Shown in pieces: positions 36,150 to 47,323 of a stretch of 64,000 nucleotides of DNA. Numbering within the stretch: position 1 is the first letter of the stretch; each line of letters begins with the position of its first letter. The stretch is from NCBI GenBank assembly GCA_023548195.1, contig JAJHZJ010000531.1:3768802-3832801 (forward strand), written 5' to 3'. The DNA is from Bettongia penicillata ogilbyi (Eukaryota > Chordata > Mammalia > Diprotodontia > Potoroidae). The position numbers and the translations under genes are program-made. The notes below the pieces were generated by a model. That model was not told where the DNA came from. It ran no database searches and was given only the letters and a program-made list of their open reading frames with translations.

Positions 36150-37312
36150 TGTTATTGTTGTGCATTTGTTCAGTTGTGTCCAACTCTAAGGGACCCCATG
36201 GACAACATGAAATTTTCTTGGCAAAGATACAGGAGTGGTTTGTCATTTCTTTCTCCAGTGTGTCCCCATTTTACAGATAAGAAAGTGAGGCAAATAAGAG
36301 TTAAGTGAGTTATATGCGAAGCACATCATGCAAAATGCCAGGCTGAATGAGTCAAAAGCTGTAATTAAATTTATCAAGAGAAATATCAACAATCTCAGAT
36401 ATGCAGCTGATACCACTCTGATAACAGAAAGTAAAGAGGAAATAAGAAGCCTATTGATGCAGGTGAAAGAGAAGAATGTAAAAGCTGACTTGAAACTTAA
36501 CGTCCAAAAAACCAAGATCTTGGCCACTGATCCCATCACGTCCTGGCAAACAGAAGGAGAAGTAATGGAAGCAGTGTCAGATTTTATGTTCTTGGTCTCA
36601 GCGATCACTGCAGATGATGACTTGCAGTGATGAATTTAAAAGATGCTTGCTCCTTGGAAGGAAAGATAGCAAATCCGGAGAGCATACTAATAAGCAAGAC
36701 ATCACCTTACCAACAAAAGGTCCATAAAATTAAAGCTATGGTTTTTCCAATAATATATATGGCTTGAGAGTTGGATTGTAAGGAAAGCTGAGCACTGCAG
36801 AATCAATGTTTTTTTTTTTTAGTTGTGGGTCTGGAGAAGACCTGAGAGTCCCTTGGATAGCAAAGAAGTCAAATCGGTCAGTACTTAAATTAATTAATTC
36901 AGGTTATCACTTGAAGGTCAAATAGTGAAGCTGAAGCTTAAGTAGTTTGGTCACAAAAATGAGAAGAACAGGATTCATTGAAAAACATCCTGATATTGGG
37001 AAAGATTGGAGACCAAAGGAAAAGGGGACAGCAGAGGATGACATGGATATATATTATCCTGGAAACAATGAACATAAACTTGGACAGACTTTGAGAGTTA
37101 AGTCTCACTTGAGAGTTAGTGGAGGATAGAAGGGCCTGCTATGCAGTGGTCTGTGGGGTCATGAAAAGTCAGAAATGATTGAAAGACTGAACAAAAACAA
37201 GATTTGCACAGAGTCACATAGCTAGTAAGTATCTGAGACTGGATTTGAACTCATATTTTTTTTTGTTCTGAGCCAGGTGCACTACCCACCACACTACCTA
37301 GCTGCCCCAATT
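36150..37312 (-). mobile_element. RTE-tailed SINE, reverse, split by an RTE insertion
   Basis: The RTE-tail part is at 36150-36305 (TGTTCAGTTGTGTCCAACTC, then AGATACAGGAGTGGTTTG, AGTGAGGCAAATAAGAG). The remaining head part is at 37190-37312 (GAGTCACATAGCTAGTAAG, TGGATTTGAACTC, CACACTACCTAGCTGCCCC). The two halves join at the middle of the SINE core, and 36306-37189 is a separate RTE element. Confidence 0.78.
36306..37189 (+). mobile_element. RTE (BovB-clade) LINE, C-terminal ORF and 3' tail
   Basis: The forward frame at 36328-36630 reads NARLNESKAVIKFIKRNINN, then LRYAADTTLITES (the FADD/YADD box, here YAAD), then LKLNVQKTKILATDPI, WQTEGEVMEAVSDF and FLVSAITADDD: the RT thumb region of BovB-type RTE. 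Further decayed matches run to the 3' tail (GGGGTCATGAAAAGTCAG, GAACAAAAACAAG at 37190). The catalytic D-D pair is damaged and later frames are broken, so it is inactive. Inserted into a SINE in the opposite orientation. Confidence 0.82.
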
Positions 37313-37554
37313 TCATATGTACATATGTGTAATCTTATTCTTCTCATCTACCTCCAACCCTCAGGAGAAAATAAGCTGCTTGAAGGCAGGGTCTATTTAA
37401 TTTTTGTCTTTCATTTTCCAGTGCAGGTATTTTAGGGTTCTTAGTTAAGTGCTTATTTGTCTGTCTTCAGAACCCACTCATCCAATCTTGCCTCATTCAG
37501 TCAATTTTTAAATTCCTCTTTCTGCCATGATAAGCATATGTAAAGGGTGTGTTT

Positions 37555-37812
37555 CTTGTTGCTCAGTCATTTTCAGGTCCATCCAACCCTTTATGGTCCC
37601 ATTTAGGGTTTTAAAGCAAAGATTTTATTAGCAAAGATACTGGAATGCTTTGCCATTTCCTTCTCCAGGTCTTTTTTACAGATGAGGAAACTGAGGCAAA
37701 CAGAGGTAAATGACTTGCCCATGACCATATAGCTAGTAAGTGTCTAAGGCCAGATTTGAACTCAGGAAGATGAGTCTTACAGGCTTAGCATTTTATCCAC
37801 TGTGCCTTCTAG
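37555..37812 (-). mobile_element. RTE-tailed, tRNA-headed SINE, reverse
   Basis: TGCTCAGTCATTTTCAGGTC, AAGATACTGGAATGCTTTGC, GATGAGGAAACTGAGGCAAAC, GACTTGCCCATGACC, and TTTGAACTCAGGAAGATGAG: full-length antisense copy. Confidence 0.85.
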
Positions 37813-38099
37813 ATAGATGCCACATGAAAATGTCATTTTCACTAATTCATCTCTTACTTTGATCCATTTCACTGTATCACTACTTTCCTGATACTTTTGT
37901 CAAGGTTTCTAATGACACCTTTCCTTTACCTCCAAAGTACTCTTTTCTGTCATTATGCTAGTTGACCTTTGTTTCATTTTTATTCCATCCCAGCTGATGT
38001 TTTCATGTTCTCCTCTTTAACAAGTTCTTCCTCATTCCTCTTACTGAAAACATCTCAGGAAGAGTCCCATTCATCACTTTGTTGACCCTGAAAGATATT

Positions 38100-38360
38100 T
38101 ACCTATTCAAAAAATAGATACAACCAAAATCTTTGAATCAGATTTCTCTGATAAGGACTTGGTATCCAAGATCTATAAAAGGTAGACAGACAAATTAGAA
38201 AGAAATAAAGATAGACTGACAGACACAAACGTGTGTGTGTGCATGCATGTGTGTGTAAAATAGCCATTCCCCAACAAATATGAACAAAGAGTTCTGAAAG
38301 AATTGCAAATTATTCAAAACCACATAAAAGAATTATCCAAATCAATAAGAAAAACACAAG
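38100..38360 (+). mobile_element. L1 ORF2 C-terminal fragment, forward
   Basis: TTTCTCTGATAAGGACTTGG, TATCCAAGATCTATAAAAG, and CATTCCCCAACAAATATGAAC are the L1 ORF2 C-terminal region in sense orientation. A GTGTG/CATG microsatellite (38230-38257) interrupts it. The L1 fragment at 38361 runs the opposite way. Confidence 0.65.
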
Positions 38361-39395
38361 GTTACCATAATGATTTGCTACTGTGTTTTGTATGTTTTCT
38401 CTGTTCCAGTGATCTACCTTTCTGTTTTTTAGCCGTTACCAGATAGTTTTGACAATTACTGTTTATATAGTATAGTTTAAGATCTGGTACTGGTAAATCT
38501 CCTTCCTTTACATTGTTTTTCATTAATACCTTTGGTATTCTTGATGGTTTTTCTTCCAAATGAATTTTGCTATTATTTTTTTCTAACTCAGTAAAATAAT
38601 TTCTTGGTAATTTAATTGAGATGTCATTGAACAAATATATTAGTTTGAGTAAAAGTGTCATTTTTATTCTATTGGTTCTGCTTACCTAAGAACAATTAAT
38701 ATTTCAATAATTTTATATAAAAGTATTTTATAATTTTGTTCATGTACTCCTGGGTTTGTTTTGGTAGCTATACTTGTAGGTATTTTATACTGTCTACACT
38801 AATTTTAAATGGAGTATCCCTTACAATCTCTTCTTGCAGGATTTTGTTGCTGGATATATAGAAATGCTGATGATTTATATGCATTTATTTTATATCCTGC
38901 TACTTTACTAGAATTACTGTTTTCACTAACTTTTTACCTGAATCTTTAGAATTTTCCAAATATATCATCATGTCATCTGCAAAAAAAAGGATAGTTTTGT
39001 TACCTCATTGCCTGTTTTGATTACTTCAATTTCTTCTTATTGCTGTTGCAAACATTTGTAATAAGAATAATGGTGATAATGGGTATCCTTGTTTCACTCC
39101 TGAACTTACTGGGAAAGCTTCTAGCTTATTCCCATTGCAAATAATGCTTGCTGATGGTTTTAGGTAGATAGTTCTTATCATTTTAAGAAACAATCTCCTT
39201 ATGCCTATGCTTTCAAGTGTTTTTAATAGGAATGACTGTATTTTATCAAAAGGTTTTTCCGTATCTAGTGATACAATCATATGATTTTTGCTACTTTGGT
39301 TATTGATATAATCAGTTATAGTAATACTTTTCTTTATGTTAAGCCATCCCTGCATTCTTGGTATAAATCCCACTTACATATCAATAAGAACTTTG
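38361..39395 (-). mobile_element. L1 ORF2 reverse transcriptase fragment, reverse
   Basis: Minus-strand readings: GFIPRMQGWLNIKKSI, LDTEKPFDKIQ, KLEAFPVSSGVKQGYPLSPL at 39026-39373, then the catalytic FADDMMIYLEN at about 38950-38983, and later FNDISIKLPRNYFTELEKN and PDLKLYYINSNCQN at 38362-38661. These are fingers, palm and post-RT parts of L1 ORF2p in order. Several frameshifts and stops, so inactive. The endonuclease part is absent. Confidence 0.88.
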
Positions 39396-39589
39396 GATTT
39401 TTTTCCCTCTGGTCACTGGTATAGAAATAGATATCAAAGTAACATATTTGTTCTAAAAAAATATGTCCATAGATGCTGAAAACCAATTTGGCAGCATCTC
39501 TAAGCTCAGCCCCATTTGCAAAAATCTTGAGCTGTTTCCCAGCCCATAATCTTAACACAGATGTCCAAGAGGGGCTTCTCTGCCCTCAG

Positions 39590-40970
39590 CTGAAGCCTTC
39601 CTTTCTCTCTCCAGCTTCCTCATTCATCCGGAAGTCTTTACATCCCTTAAAAAGCTTCCTATTTACTTCTCATACTACTATTTTTTTAAAATCAGTTTTA
39701 AAAGCATCCTTCCTTTCTCAGCCTATCAGTCCATTTCTTACCCCTCTCTCTTACAAGGTTCCAACTCCCAGTTTCTCTATAAGGCCTGAAAAGTGCCTGT
39801 CTTGTTAAATATCTCCCCTCAAAATTACCAATGAAATTTTCTGTCCTGTTCTGGATCGTTGATCTTTCTCCCATCTTTCTAATAGCTCTTATGCCACATG
39901 AATGTATTTCCTGGCCCCCATTCCCTTGCTTCAGAGGCTAAACTAGTATCTAATTACCATTTCTATGCTGACAATTCTCAAATCTACTTATCCTGCCTCA
40001 ACTTCTCTGTTAATTTCTAGTCGCATCTCCAGCTGCCTTTCAGACATCTTAAACTGGATGCCCAGTAGACATCTTTAATCATGTCCAAAACAACACATTA
40101 TCTTTCTCCTCTAAACCATCCCCTCACCCCACCTTCCCTATTACTGAAAAAGATAACACCACACTCCCAATCTAACTCCCAACCTAGGAGTTATCCTTGG
40201 CTCCTCATTGTCTCTCACCACCTCTATCCAATCTTGCGGCCTGTCAAATTTCACTTTTTCCACTTCTCTCAAATACTCTCCCTTCTTCTCTGTTACACTC
40301 TAGTGCAGGTCTTCATCACCTTACTCCTCATTGAAGTATACTACTACTGGGTCTGCCTGCCTCAAGTTTCTCCCTGCTTCGACACATCCTCCCTTCGGCT
40401 ACTAAGGTGATTTTTTTTTGACTACATTACCCCTCTACGCTATAAACTCCAGTCACTACCTAATGGCTTCAGAATTAAATACAAAATCCTGTGCTTGGCA
40501 TTCAGAGTATATATAACCTACCTATTCCGTCTTCTTAAATCTCATTCCCCACCATGTGCTCTTTGATTTTGTGACACTTATCTTCTTCCTTTTCCATGAA
40601 TAAGACACCACAATGTCTTGGACTCTAGGCATTTTCTCTGGCTGTCCTCCATGCCTGGAATATTTGCCCTCCTTTTTTGTACCTACGGGCTTTCCTGATT
40701 TCTTTTAACTTCCAACTAAAATCCCATTTTCTAAAGGAAACTTTTTCCAACTCCTCTTAGTTTTAGTGCCTTCTGAGTGTTTAGTATATCTTATTTATTC
40801 TGTAAATAGTGTGTGCATATACACGCACGCATGTGTGTATGTGTGTGTGTATGATTTTTTTATGTCCCCCTTTAGATTGTGAGCACCTTGAGAGCAGGGA
40901 CTGTCTTTTGCCTCTTTTGCTATGCCCAGTTTAGCACATAATAGGCACTTAATAAATCCTTATTGATTGT
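39590..40970 (+). mobile_element. L2 LINE ORF2 C-terminus and 3' end
   Basis: Includes TTTCTATGCTGACAATTCTC at 39960-39979 (RT box read as FYADNSQIY), CCAGCTGCCTTTCAGACATC, TCCAACCTAGGAGTTATCC-like sequence at 40179, CTGCCTGCCTCAAGTTTCTC, and a 3' terminus AGCACATAATAGGCACTTAATAAATCC. Long but frame-broken. A TG microsatellite sits at 40808-40852. Confidence 0.82.
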
Positions 40971-41429
40971 TTAGGTTAAATATTACCATATCTAAAACCC
41001 AATTTTACATTTTGATCACTCCTATCTCAGTCAATCCCAAGGTATTCTTATTGGCACTGGCAAACATTAAAATGCTACGTGAATGAATGTGAAGTGTTTA
41101 TGTTGTTATTAATTGACTACATGGGCACATTGGTTGTTCCTTTACTAATGTTGGGAATGAAAGGATGTATACTTGAGAGGTTTTTATTGCCCTGGGGTCA
41201 TAATACCTTGCCATAGTTCTCAGATTCCCCACTACCAAATACCTAAAGGGATTTGTCGATGATTTAGAGAACAATTCTAATGATGCCGCGTGAAGGTTTT
41301 GAAAGACCTGTCATAAGTCAGTTACTATAGCCCAGTTTCTTCATCTGTAAAATAGGATGTATATAATAAATCCAGTAACGTATAATTAGGGAGACCTTTG
41401 AAAGTGCTAAGTAAATGATAGCAATATAC

Positions 41430-43240
41430 CATATGTGTCTACATAGTTCTTTCATGTGGCTATTTAAAAAAATCAAAACTCTAAAATTGTATGACACAAA
41501 CTATAGTTACCATCCTCTAACTTAAATTAACATTGGATAAAGGTTTGCCATTGCTTCCATAGGCTCTCCTAAGGTGGTTATAATCACATTTGTATAGTTA
41601 TGACTCTACACTTAACAGTCAGACTTTAAGCTGGTTCCCATGGTACCTCAAAGAAAAAACAAAGTAGTCTGGGAAGTAGTATCATACTCACGGTAACTTG
41701 GCACCAGAAGACCACTTCCAAATGGTTGAACAAGTGTTTGTCCATTGAAAATAGTAGTAATAATTACTTTCTTTGCCCTTGCTAAACTTTGAAATGATTT
41801 AATATTTCATCTTTCCTGTAAGTAAAATAGCAATATCTGTCACCTTTAATTTGGGCAATGCTTCCCCCTACCCTCTTTCCCCCAATGGATTAAAAAAATT
41901 CTTGCTAAAGAGTGTCTGGACGTCTTAAAACTTCAAAATGTATTTTTTCTCCAAATTATTGTTCCCTGGGTACATTTCAATATTAACTTTTTTTGAGCAG
42001 TAATGTGCTACATGTAATGTACTAGTCACAAAGTATATTATTTCTGCCAAAATATTTTCTAGTCAAGTAATTAAAAAATATTTTTACCAATTTCAGGGAC
42101 CAAATTGAATGCTCTTAGAAAGATTAAAGTATTTTCATATGAACTTTAAGCCAACAGATAGAAAAGCTTTAAGTTCAAAAATTACTTGATATTAAGTGAA
42201 AATGATTTTATCAGTAAACTATTTCCCTTTAGGTACCATAGAGCAAGAAACAGTAATAGATCTCCCAAAGTACCCAAAGTAACTTCTACTCATGGAGTGA
42301 TTTACTCTTTTAATATACCCCTGTTTTAAATATAAAGTTATATGTGTGTATTCAAGGTACTAGATACATGAAGAAAACAATTGCAATTACTTTTCTTTGT
42401 TTTCCATGTTAATATTGTATTATAATTGCATACTCTTTGGTCTGATATTAGTTTTAAAAATAAGATAAAATATGACCATATGACATTAAAACTTATGTGA
42501 TTAGAGAATTCCTTTTCACCATTGAATTAATAACATCAATTTATATAATAAGATGAAATCTAATAAATAATATTGATTTGTATAATAAGATGAAACTGAA
42601 CATAGCTTCTCTGGATGAGGCTATGAAGTGTCAAAATCATATTTCAGGGTTAGAGTATATCAAGAGGATGAGCTAAATGATTTGCGTAGGTTTTTGTCAA
42701 CCTTCTAAGTAACTTAATATTATTATAATGAAATAATGGTTACAAAATAAATATTAGATCAATTATTGCAGCTAGATAACCGCTCATAAATCTTTTTTAA
42801 AGGTTTTATTTTCATTATGAACCTATTTTTATTTGTAAATGGATAACAAAAGTGAGTATACTTGGAAATAGTATTGCATTAGTACCTCAGAGCAATGCAA
42901 CATGCTAAGTAAACATAGGCACTTTAGCTGCAAGGCTTTTTACTTAAGAGTTTCCGTTATTTAAAATTCCTACATACCTGTTTTGATGTTTTAAGAAAAT
43001 AATATTTGTTGAATTTTAAATAATTTATCAAGTCTGTCAAACACTTTCAGGGTTATGTAAAATGCAGGACTGTTTCATATAATTGTTCTATTTAAGATAT
43101 GCTATGGATAGATATTTTTACTAAACTCTAACTGAAATTTTCCTTTCAATTATTAATTATTGGTAGTAATATACAAGACTTTACCAGATAACCAAAGAGG
43201 TCAGCAACAAGAAAAACAAAAGATTAAAAATCCCTACTTT
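41430..43240. other. No recognised feature (repeat-poor)
   Basis: About 1.8 kb of AT-rich sequence without recognisable LINE, SINE, LTR or exon. A local near-duplication occurs at 42525-42590 (ATAATAAGATGAAAtCTAATAAATAATATTGATTTGTATAATAAGATGAAAC, split here by small changes). A MIR scrap lies just left, at 41325-41425. Confidence 0.4.
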
Positions 43241-43242
43241 AA

Positions 43243-43370
43243 AAGGTAATATGGTATAGTGGAAAGAGCACTGGACCTCAGACTGTAAGAGATCTGATTT
43301 CAGGTTGTGGGTCTACCACTTACTAGCTATGATGACCTCAGGTAATTCATTTAAGTTCGGTAATGTGAAT
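43243..43370 (+). mobile_element. CORE-SINE (tRNA-derived)
   Basis: GGTAATATGGTATAGTGGAA, AGAGCACTGGACCTCAGAC, CACTTACTAGCTATGATGACC. Confidence 0.8.
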
Positions 43371-43379
43371 TAAAGATCT

Positions 43380-43860
43380 TCCCTCACCCATTACAGGCCT
43401 CTGGTAAAACCCATTAAGGGAAGCTTGATTAGGGGAGACTTGTTCTGTAGGAAGGCCCACACCTTTTGTTAATGAATGAGATACTGGGTCTCAAGAGTCT
43501 TCCAGCTCTTAAAAGCATATGTAAACTCTGAGGTGAGTAAATGCTTTGGGGGCTTATTCTTTATAAGAATGTTCCTGTGATATGACTAGATGAGATTTTG
43601 GGTAGCTGTTAAGGAGCCCCCCTGGCTTTGAAAGCCCAGATAGTGATGTATTTAATGGTCAGACAGTTGGATCTGTCTCTTGAGCTGTGATGTACATATT
43701 GCTTATGGTCAGACAGTTAGAAGCCCTGTCTGTTGGTCATTTTTGTCCAATTGTATTTTCTCTGTTGGCATATGGGATTAAAGAAGATCATTGACTCCTC
43801 AAAAGTCGCTTTCCTTTTAGAAAAGCAGTTCTAAGAACCTGAGCTAGCAGGCCACCCTGG
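43380..43860 (+). mobile_element. LTR-like or unclassified repeat with an internal duplication
   Basis: A block with GGTCTCAAGAGTCTTCCAGC, a repeated ATGGTCAGACAGTT (43656 and 43707) followed each time by G/A-GA-CCTGTCT-like sequence, and a terminal ATTAAAGAAGATCATTGAC. The organisation looks like U3 repeats and a polyadenylation region, but the ends are not clear. Confidence 0.3.
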
Positions 43861-43929
43861 ATGTGTCAAGGTGCTTGCTGCTACAGCATCTCATGTCCTC
43901 TTTCCTTCACTCATACAGCCACTCCCCTA

Positions 43930-44530
43930 ATACAGACAGACCCTCATCTCTTCCCTTTCTGATTGGTCCCTCTGCCTCAAGTCTTTTTCCATTCTGCTCC
44001 CTTCTCAAATCAGCTGCCAAAGTGATTTTTCTAAAGTTTAGGTCTTCTTCTTCCCCTTGTTCCTCCACAGCACGTGTGGTAAACTAAAGTGACTCCCAGC
44101 TACCTCCAGAATCCAATACAAATCTTCTTTGTAGCATTTAAGAATCTTTACCACCCAGCCCCATCATTTCCTTCTAGTATCCTGTTCAGGTCCCCTCCAT
44201 CCACTCTACATCTTACCTGCAATTGCCAGTACTCCTCACCCAATACTCCATGCCTTTGCGTTGACTGGCTGCCATGCCTAGAATGTTCTCCCTCATCATT
44301 TTCAACTTTGGCTTCCTTCAAGACTAGTTCAAATCATACCTTCTTCAAATGGTCTTCCCAGGATGCCCACCATTCTTAGTGCCTTCCTTCTTGAGTTCTT
44401 TTCATTTACCCTGCATATATCTTGTATGTACATGGTTATTTGCATGTTGTTTCTCCTATTAAGATATATAATCCTTACTTTTGTGTGTTCCCAGCACTTA
44501 ATAAGCAAATAGCAATTGACAAATACTGAC
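43930..44530 (+). mobile_element. L2 LINE 3' end
   Basis: TCTGCCTCAAGTCTTTTTCC, CAGCTGCCAAAGTGATTTTTC, TACCTCCAGAATCCAATAC, CATGCCTAGAATGTTCTCCC and CAGCACTTAATAAGC. Followed at 44535-44650 by a MIR-like scrap. Confidence 0.78.
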
Positions 44531-44694
44531 TGACCCATTCTTAGTTTCTTTATCCTAAAAATGGGTGTGATAATACTTGTGTTACTCATTTCAAAGGGTT
44601 ATTATGAATATCAAGTGAAATCATGGGCATAAAATGCTTTGTAATTTTAGTGCAATTTTTATTGGATATTACTGGGTATCAATGCTTTTTAAAG

Positions 44695-45280
44695 CACTAG
44701 AATCACAGAATTTTAAGATTGAAGTAAATTTCAACAACCATTTAATCCAAAAAGAAATAGAAAACATAAAAAAGGAATTCCCATTGTAACACATCTGCCT
44801 TTCTGATCATCCTGATTTTCTTTGAAGACTCCAGTCAAGGTGAACTCAACTCTTTCTGAGACCACCCATTGCACTTTTGAAATGCCCTAGTTCTTCAGAA
44901 TTTTTTTCCTAACATCAAGCCTAAATTTTCCCCTTTGTAACTTCCATCCTTTGCTCCTGGTATAGCCCTCTAGAGCCAAGAAAATAAAATAATTGCTCTT
45001 CAATATGACTTTCAAACACCTGAGGTTACCTATCATATCTTCATACCCCACTCAATCTTTTCTCTTATGCAAGTTAAATCTTCCCAAGTCTTTCAACCAG
45101 TCTTCATATGACATAGATTTTACTCTCAAAGACATCCTTTGGATGTTTTCTCCCTTCTTAAACTAGTACCCAGGGATGAACACAATACTTCAGAAGTGGT
45201 CTGACCAAGGTAGAAAGCGGAACTATCACCTCTATTCTTGTAAACTATGCCTCACAATGAAATCCTTGGTCACTTGGAGA
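44695..45280 (-). mobile_element. L3/CR1 LINE 3' region, reverse
   Basis: CTAACATCAAGCCTAAATTTTCCCC, CCTTTGCTCCTGGTATAGCCC, AATCTTCCCAAGTCTTTCAACC, and CACAATACTTCAGAAGTGGTC with CTGACC: antisense of the same L3 region present forward at 21421-22005 and 59340-59955. Confidence 0.7.
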
Positions 45281-46385
45281 AGTAAACTTCTTCCATGAGT
45301 AAGGACACAACAGTTCCTCTGTACTCCGCCCTAGTCAGATCACATCTGTGAAATACTAAGCATTAATACTGCTCCACTGCGGAGTATTAATAAACACAAG
45401 TTATTTCTTTAGTTTTGCATGAAGATTTAGGAAACATCAGAAGGGTTCAATTTACGGATATAATTTTGAGAATGTGAAAGGGTCTTCCTTGAATCTAGTA
45501 GCTATGTCTTGTTTTTGAAGAATGTCTTCAGAATGTTAGGTTGTACCATGGAATATATTGCTACCTGAGGTGCATTGGGAGACATAAAGTCCATAATCCC
45601 CTAGAGCTGTGAAACAGTAATTTTCTCAGAGATTCCCTAGTGTCTCTAATGCATTTCCCCAAGTGTCTTTATAACAACAGCACTTTCTGTTCAAATAGTT
45701 TTATAGCAACATTATTGTATTTGCAAAAAACTTGAAATTAGCCTAAATGCCCAACAGTAGGGGAATGGTAAGAGTGACAGATATGAAGAATATAAGGAAA
45801 TACAGAATGCTTTTTATGAAATAAGGCCAAGATTTTTTTTTCAAATGCCAAACCAGATGAATAGAGCAGACACTATGACCACATAAGGATAAATGAAGGG
45901 AAATGAATGGCCAAAAAAGTCCTGATAACGACTATTAAATTGTGACACTTTGTGCACTGAAGTTCATTTATTTAAACATAAATGGCTGCAAAGCAAGTTT
46001 AATTACTTGTACTCAGGTGAAAGTTTGGCATGGTTCCACTTTGGAAATGTTTTGTAGCAATGTGGCATGGCTATTAGCATCACTAAGTATGCCCATCTAA
46101 TTGTCTACCCATAGGCATTAATAGCTCTTTCCTGGTAGAAAGGTTCACTCCCTAGACTCTTGATTCATCCTCCGCTGGTGTGTTCTGCATTGGACCACAC
46201 TTTGAAAAACAGATGAAGTGTGCCTGTTTGATACTTAATTCATTTTTTCAATCTTGTTGGTAAATGGCAAATATGATTATGTTAATGTGCAGTTAATCTA
46301 CTTATCTGTGTTCATTTGGGTTGAATTCGTATTTCATTTAAAATTTGATTAGCTCCCAACTTATGAGCGAATGGTAACAGATTTA
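45281..46385. other. Mostly unrecognised
   Basis: 45308-45350 (TGTACTCCGCCCTAGTCAGA) looks like a short forward L3 scrap. The remainder has no assignable feature and no exon. Confidence 0.4.
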
Positions 46386-46524
46386 GTGAAGACTTCTCAG
46401 GGATAGTCTTCTCCCTAGAGTAAAAGAGACCTGAGGCCCAGGTTTCGATTCTTCCAGAGTCAGGTGAATTCCATATAAGGCTAGGTAGTGCATTAGGGTC
46501 AATGATTGGATATGACTCATTAAC

Positions 46525-46680
46525 TCCTCAATACCTAATTTGCTTATGTGCACTGAAGTCTGCAGTCCTCACATAGGTCTACCTGATTTGCATAAGTTCT
46601 CAATGCCCAATTTGTATGAGTCGTCAATGCTTCATTTGCATATATTTTCAATGCCTAATTTGCATATAATGACGTGTATT
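46525..46680 (+). promoter_or_regulatory. 24-bp-period octamer array (ATTTGCAT-like), enhancer-like
   Basis: ATTTGCTT at 46538, ATTTGCAT at 46586, ATTTGTAT at 46610, ATTTGCAT at 46634 and ATTTGCAT at 46658. Spacings are 48, 24, 24 and 24 bp. Each later unit is also preceded by CAATGC(C/T). ATTTGCAT is the POU/Oct octamer. An enhancer role within the LTR is inferred. Confidence 0.65.
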
Positions 46681-46830
46681 TTCCAGGGCTTTGTAATGTC
46701 TGGGGAACGGCAAATTTGAGCCAGGTTCCAAAAGGATTGGTTAGATGTCTGCCTTGAATGTAAGACCTTGCTTCTCAGCCAAAGAGAATAATGGTCAGAG
46801 GTGGGAGGGGGATTTCCGCATCAGGGTCTA

Positions 46831-46836
46831 TATAAA
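46831..46836 (+). promoter_or_regulatory. TATA box of the probable LTR
   Basis: CTATATAAATTG context, ~165 bp downstream of the last octamer repeat. Confidence 0.45.
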
Positions 46837-47306
46837 TTGCCATTCTGCTTCTGTAAGGCGCCTCCTCACTCCAGCTTTACTGGTGAAAGGACTGCCCATT
46901 TCTTGCCCAAATAAGAGATTTTATGTTTTTACTTTGAGACACCTCTGAGCAGTCAATTTGAGTAATGAGGGGTTCGTGTTTCCTCTATACATGAGCAAGT
47001 GATATTCCAAATGGTCATTTTTTCAGTTACACTTAGCTATCATTTACAACATAGTTCCTGTGGAGAAAATGTATTTTGATTTCCAATTTTGAATGCATCT
47101 CTTCCTATTGCAGTGACATCCATCAGCAAGATCAGGGATAGAGATTCCATCCAGGGGATCAAGAGAGGATATTACTGAGTATCGGTGGCTTGTTAACTTT
47201 CTACATTATTTTTCAGAGAAAATATCTGTCATTTGGAATTTAAGAGTAAAGAGAAGATGGCCAGCTGGGGTGGACTCTTGCTCTACAACTCTAATGTCTT
47301 TTTTAT

Positions 47307-47323
47307 CTGGAGGTCATTTTTTT
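47307..47323. repeat. Target-site duplication, left, of HAL1-like copy B
   Basis: CTGGAGGTCATTTTTTT here and at 50273-50289, flanking the element. The T-run merges with the antisense poly(A) tail. Confidence 0.9.

Larger units (their letters stand above)
46390..46960 (+). mobile_element. Probable solo LTR of an endogenous retrovirus
   Basis: The order fits U3-R-U5: an upstream array of octamer-containing repeats (46525-46680), a GC-richer linker, a TATA box TATAAA at 46831-46836, then a transcript-start-like pyrimidine/GC region (CTTCTGTAAGGCGCCTCC), an AATAAG near 46909 in the poly(A)-signal position, and a T-rich end. No retroviral internal genes are adjacent. Ends are approximate, and no target-site duplication could be fixed by eye. 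The 67-codon open frame inside (46745-46948) is not considered a gene. Confidence 0.5.

Noticed and set aside
36328..36630. Possible host gene from a 100-codon open frame
   Set aside because: The peptide is the RTE reverse transcriptase thumb region and lies within a decayed RTE element.
46525..46680. Possible CRISPR-like array because of regular 24-bp spacing
   Set aside because: Vertebrate context, imperfect units, no spacers of unique sequence and no cas genes; better explained as LTR enhancer repeats.
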